Below, piece by piece: positions 62,181-64,000 of a stretch of 64,000 bases of DNA (its first letter is position 1; the number at the start of each line of letters is the position of its first letter). The stretch spans positions 1 through 64,000 of the forward strand of contig NZ_MPIN01000022.1 in assembly GCF_001887355.1 (NCBI RefSeq). Reading direction: 5' to 3'. The stretch is from Cystobacter ferrugineus (lineage in GTDB: Bacteria > Myxococcota > Myxococcia > Myxococcales > Myxococcaceae). The notes below the pieces were generated by a model, which ran no database searches, was not told the origin of the DNA, and saw nothing but the letters and a program-made list of their open reading frames with translations. A program made the translations under genes and the position numbers.

Positions 62181-63695
62181 TCAGTTCGTTCCGGGCGCCC
62201 AGTAGGCCCGTGCCCGGGGAAAGAGGAAGTCAGCCACCTGGCGTCCGAGCTCCAGCCCCGCGACGTTGTCGGCCTGGATGTGGTAGCCGCCCATGATGCG
62301 CGAGATGCCCGCCAGCTCCGCCGTCTCACTGAACGTCGGCAGCGCCAGCGTCACCTGGCAGTCCTCGGGCGTGTCCTGGGAGGGCACGCCCTCGCGCTGC
62401 TGGATGATGTTGCACGCGAAGCCCGGCTCGGTGAGGGCCCCCGCGGTGAGCTGCTCCACCTTGCCGAAGGTGTCGCTGCCCGTGAACAGCTCCAATACCC
62501 GGGCGCACGCGGCGCTCACCGTGCTGTGGCCGGAGACGTAGCCCGGGAAGGGCGGCGTGATGAACGTGTAGGGTGAATACGGGTGCCACTGCTCGGCGGC
62601 AACCCAGTCCACGCCCTGGCCCGGCCCCACCCAACCCAACAGCTCGTCACCCGCGTGGTAGTAGCGCACGAGCGTCCAGGGCCGGGAGGAGTCGTAGAAG
62701 CGCTTGGACTCCCAGGCGGCGATGAAGGCATCCAGCGCCGCGTTGCCCACGGTGAAGAAGAGCTTCACGTCCCGGTCCAGGCCGTAATGGTCGCGGCGCG
62801 ACACGTCCTGCGCGAAGCGCAGCCAGTGGCCGGACTGGGCCGTGGAGCGGGGGCCATCGCGCATGAACTCGACGAGCGCCTTCTGCTCCGGGGTGAGGTT
62901 GGCGTTGTAGTCGATGATCTCCTGCACCTCCTGGGCGAGCTGCGCCGAGCCCACCTTCGGAGGAGGCGGCGGACGGAACTGGGCGCTGGTGGTGAGCGCG
63001 AAGGGCCGCACCTTGTACCAATGGGGGGTGAGAAAGCCGGGCGTCACGGTGCCACCCTGGCCGTCATCGAACGAGATGGGCTGCCAGCGGTCGGGATCGA
63101 TGATGACGTCGGGCGGATTGACGGGCGCGTAGCCGGTGTAGTCGGAGTAGGGGACGCCGCTGGAGCCGGGCTCGTCACCGAGCTGGTTGGCGCCATCGTG
63201 CCGCCGCCAGGCGAGGAGCGCGGCCGCGGCGGTGTTGCCCACTCCCTGGGGCGTGGCGAGGTTGGTCGAGGTGTCGTTGGGGTCGTACCCCATGCCGCTC
63301 ATCTGCTGCGCGAGCCATGCGGCATCCTCCGGGTAGAACTCCAGGAGGGCGCGGTAGGTGGCGTAGGCGATGGCCTTCTGCTTGCGGGCCAGGGTCCGCT
63401 CGGAGGGGGGCCGGCGCAGGCTGCCTCCCAGCCGGGTGCCCACCGCGCGCGCGTCATAGGCCGCCCACGCGTCGTACATGGCCGTCACCGAGATGGCGTG
63501 GGCACGGGAGATGACCGTGGGCCGCGCGCCGCGCCGTTCTACTTCGCGGGCCGTGGCCTCGAGCACGATGTCCAGCCAGCGGTATGCGGCGGAAGGCCCG
63601 TGGCCTCCCTCCGGAGTGGGGGTCTCCGCCCGGGCCGGTGGGGCGAGCAACAGAATTGGGATGAGACAAGCGAGGAGCTGTCGAGGTTGGAGCAT
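62181..63695 (-). CDS. Exported vanadium-haloperoxidase-like phosphatase-superfamily protein
   Basis: The 504-residue product has a signal peptide (LLACLIPILLLAPPARA) and GGAG before the ATG. All three vanadate/phosphate-binding motifs of the PAP2/haloperoxidase superfamily are visible: K-x6-RP (SKRFYDSSRPWT), SGH (PPFPGYVSGHSTVSAA) and SR-x5-H-x3-D (SRIMGGYHIQADN). It therefore could bind vanadate and oxidise halides with peroxide, or act as an acid phosphatase. Size (~480 mature residues) fits the haloperoxidase-like branch. It is exported to the periplasm or outside. It ends 13 bp from the convergent histidine kinase. Confidence 0.87.
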   Translation of the reverse strand: MLQPRQLLACLIPILLLAPPARAETPTPEGGHGPSAAYRWLDIVLEATAREVERRGARPTVISRAHAISVTAMYDAWAAYDARAVGTRLGGSLRRPPSERTLARKQKAIAYATYRALLEFYPEDAAWLAQQMSGMGYDPNDTSTNLATPQGVGNTAAAALLAWRRHDGANQLGDEPGSSGVPYSDYTGYAPVNPPDVIIDPDRWQPISFDDGQGGTVTPGFLTPHWYKVRPFALTTSAQFRPPPPPKVGSAQLAQEVQEIIDYNANLTPEQKALVEFMRDGPRSTAQSGHWLRFAQDVSRRDHYGLDRDVKLFFTVGNAALDAFIAAWESKRFYDSSRPWTLVRYYHAGDELLGWVGPGQGVDWVAAEQWHPYSPYTFITPPFPGYVSGHSTVSAACARVLELFTGSDTFGKVEQLTAGALTEPGFACNIIQQREGVPSQDTPEDCQVTLALPTFSETAELAGISRIMGGYHIQADNVAGLELGRQVADFLFPRARAYWAPGTN

Positions 63696-63752
63696 GCGGA
63701 AGTCTCCTGGGTGAGCCCCACCCTCTACGCCCCCTGTCTGACAGATTCCGCC

Positions 63753-64000
63753 TCAGGGCCAGGAGTTCATGGAGGGCGGTTTGTCTTGTTTGAAAGTACT
63801 CATCCAGGCACGCAGGGCCTCTGGTTCCAGGGGCAGGTCGTCCGGCCAGTGCCGGGTGGTGCCGTCGTGGCCAGTGGAGACGAGCGTCTTCCCGTCCGGG
63901 AAGAAGGCCACCGCCCCCACCGGTCCGGTGTGGCCTCGCAGCGCGCGATTCTCCCCGGTGGCCAGGTCCCACAGCCGCACGGTCTTGTCGAGGCTCGCCG
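63753..64000 (-). CDS. C-terminal end of a WD40-repeat protein (partial)
   Basis: The frame enters from the right edge and stops at 63753, giving about 82 C-terminal residues. They contain the end of one WD40 blade and a complete one (SLDKTVRLWDLATGE, ALRGHTGPVGAVAFFPDGKT, LVSTGHDGTTRHWPDDLPLE) and a short tail. In myxobacteria such blades often follow a Ser/Thr kinase or caspase-like domain, but that part is outside the window. Confidence 0.8.
   Translation of the reverse strand, partial: ASLDKTVRLWDLATGENRALRGHTGPVGAVAFFPDGKTLVSTGHDGTTRHWPDDLPLEPEALRAWMSTFKQDKPPSMNSWP

Overview
The window looks like a chromosomal segment of a myxobacterium, probably Cystobacterineae (Archangium/Cystobacter-like). 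This is inferred from the very high GC with strong third-position bias, eukaryote-like Ser/Thr kinases, an NtrC-type two-component pair, many secreted or lipoprotein products, a MYXO-CTERM-like tail, TSP3/OmpA and HEAT/TPR proteins, and cytochrome P450s. No rRNA, tRNA, CRISPR array or intact insertion sequence was recognised.

Region 1 (1-9.1 kb) is a decayed, patchy stretch. It holds a possible transposase tail with a strong hairpin, a hydrolase cut off after 92 codons, a lower-GC orphan gene with an RG-rich segment, a secreted hydrolase remnant with an in-frame TGA, the tail of a Ser/Thr kinase, and an HD-domain remnant that lost its catalytic core. Intact genes sit between the remnants: a polytopic membrane protein, a divergent FAD-monooxygenase/LysR pair, and an MGT-family glycosyltransferase preceded by two near-identical palindromes.

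Region 2 (9.1-25.4 kb) is envelope and export biology: a beta-propeller-like lipoprotein, a GH5 glycosidase, a Ser/Thr kinase followed by a large TPR/DUF3857/transglutaminase-like lipoprotein, a SAM methyltransferase, an alpha-2-macroglobulin-like protein split over two overlapping genes, and small exported proteins.

Region 3 (25.6-31 kb) has a tightly coupled operon of coiled-coil lipoprotein, histidine kinase and sigma-54 response regulator. It faces an operon of cyclophilin lipoprotein, carboxylesterase and YjbQ.

Region 4 (31-38 kb) is the most unusual. A LCAT-like lipase fused to a C-terminal CHAT caspase-like protease domain converges, with 30 bp between, on an operon of a P-loop NTPase and a TPR protein whose repeat half is much poorer in GC than its N-terminal half. 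The layout resembles sensor/NTPase/effector conflict systems.

Region 5 (38-64 kb) carries a MarR-P450 operon, a CnaB-type surface protein, a di-heme oxidoreductase, an ADP-forming acyl-CoA synthetase/GNAT protein, a ten-cysteine M23 peptidase, a HEAT-repeat pair, an alpha/beta hydrolase, signal peptidase I, a DJ-1/PfpI protein, an OmpA/TSP3 protein with a glycine-rich MYXO-CTERM protein, a second P450 divergent from a PAS histidine kinase with paired palindromes between them, a vanadium-haloperoxidase-like protein, and the end of a WD40 protein running off the window.
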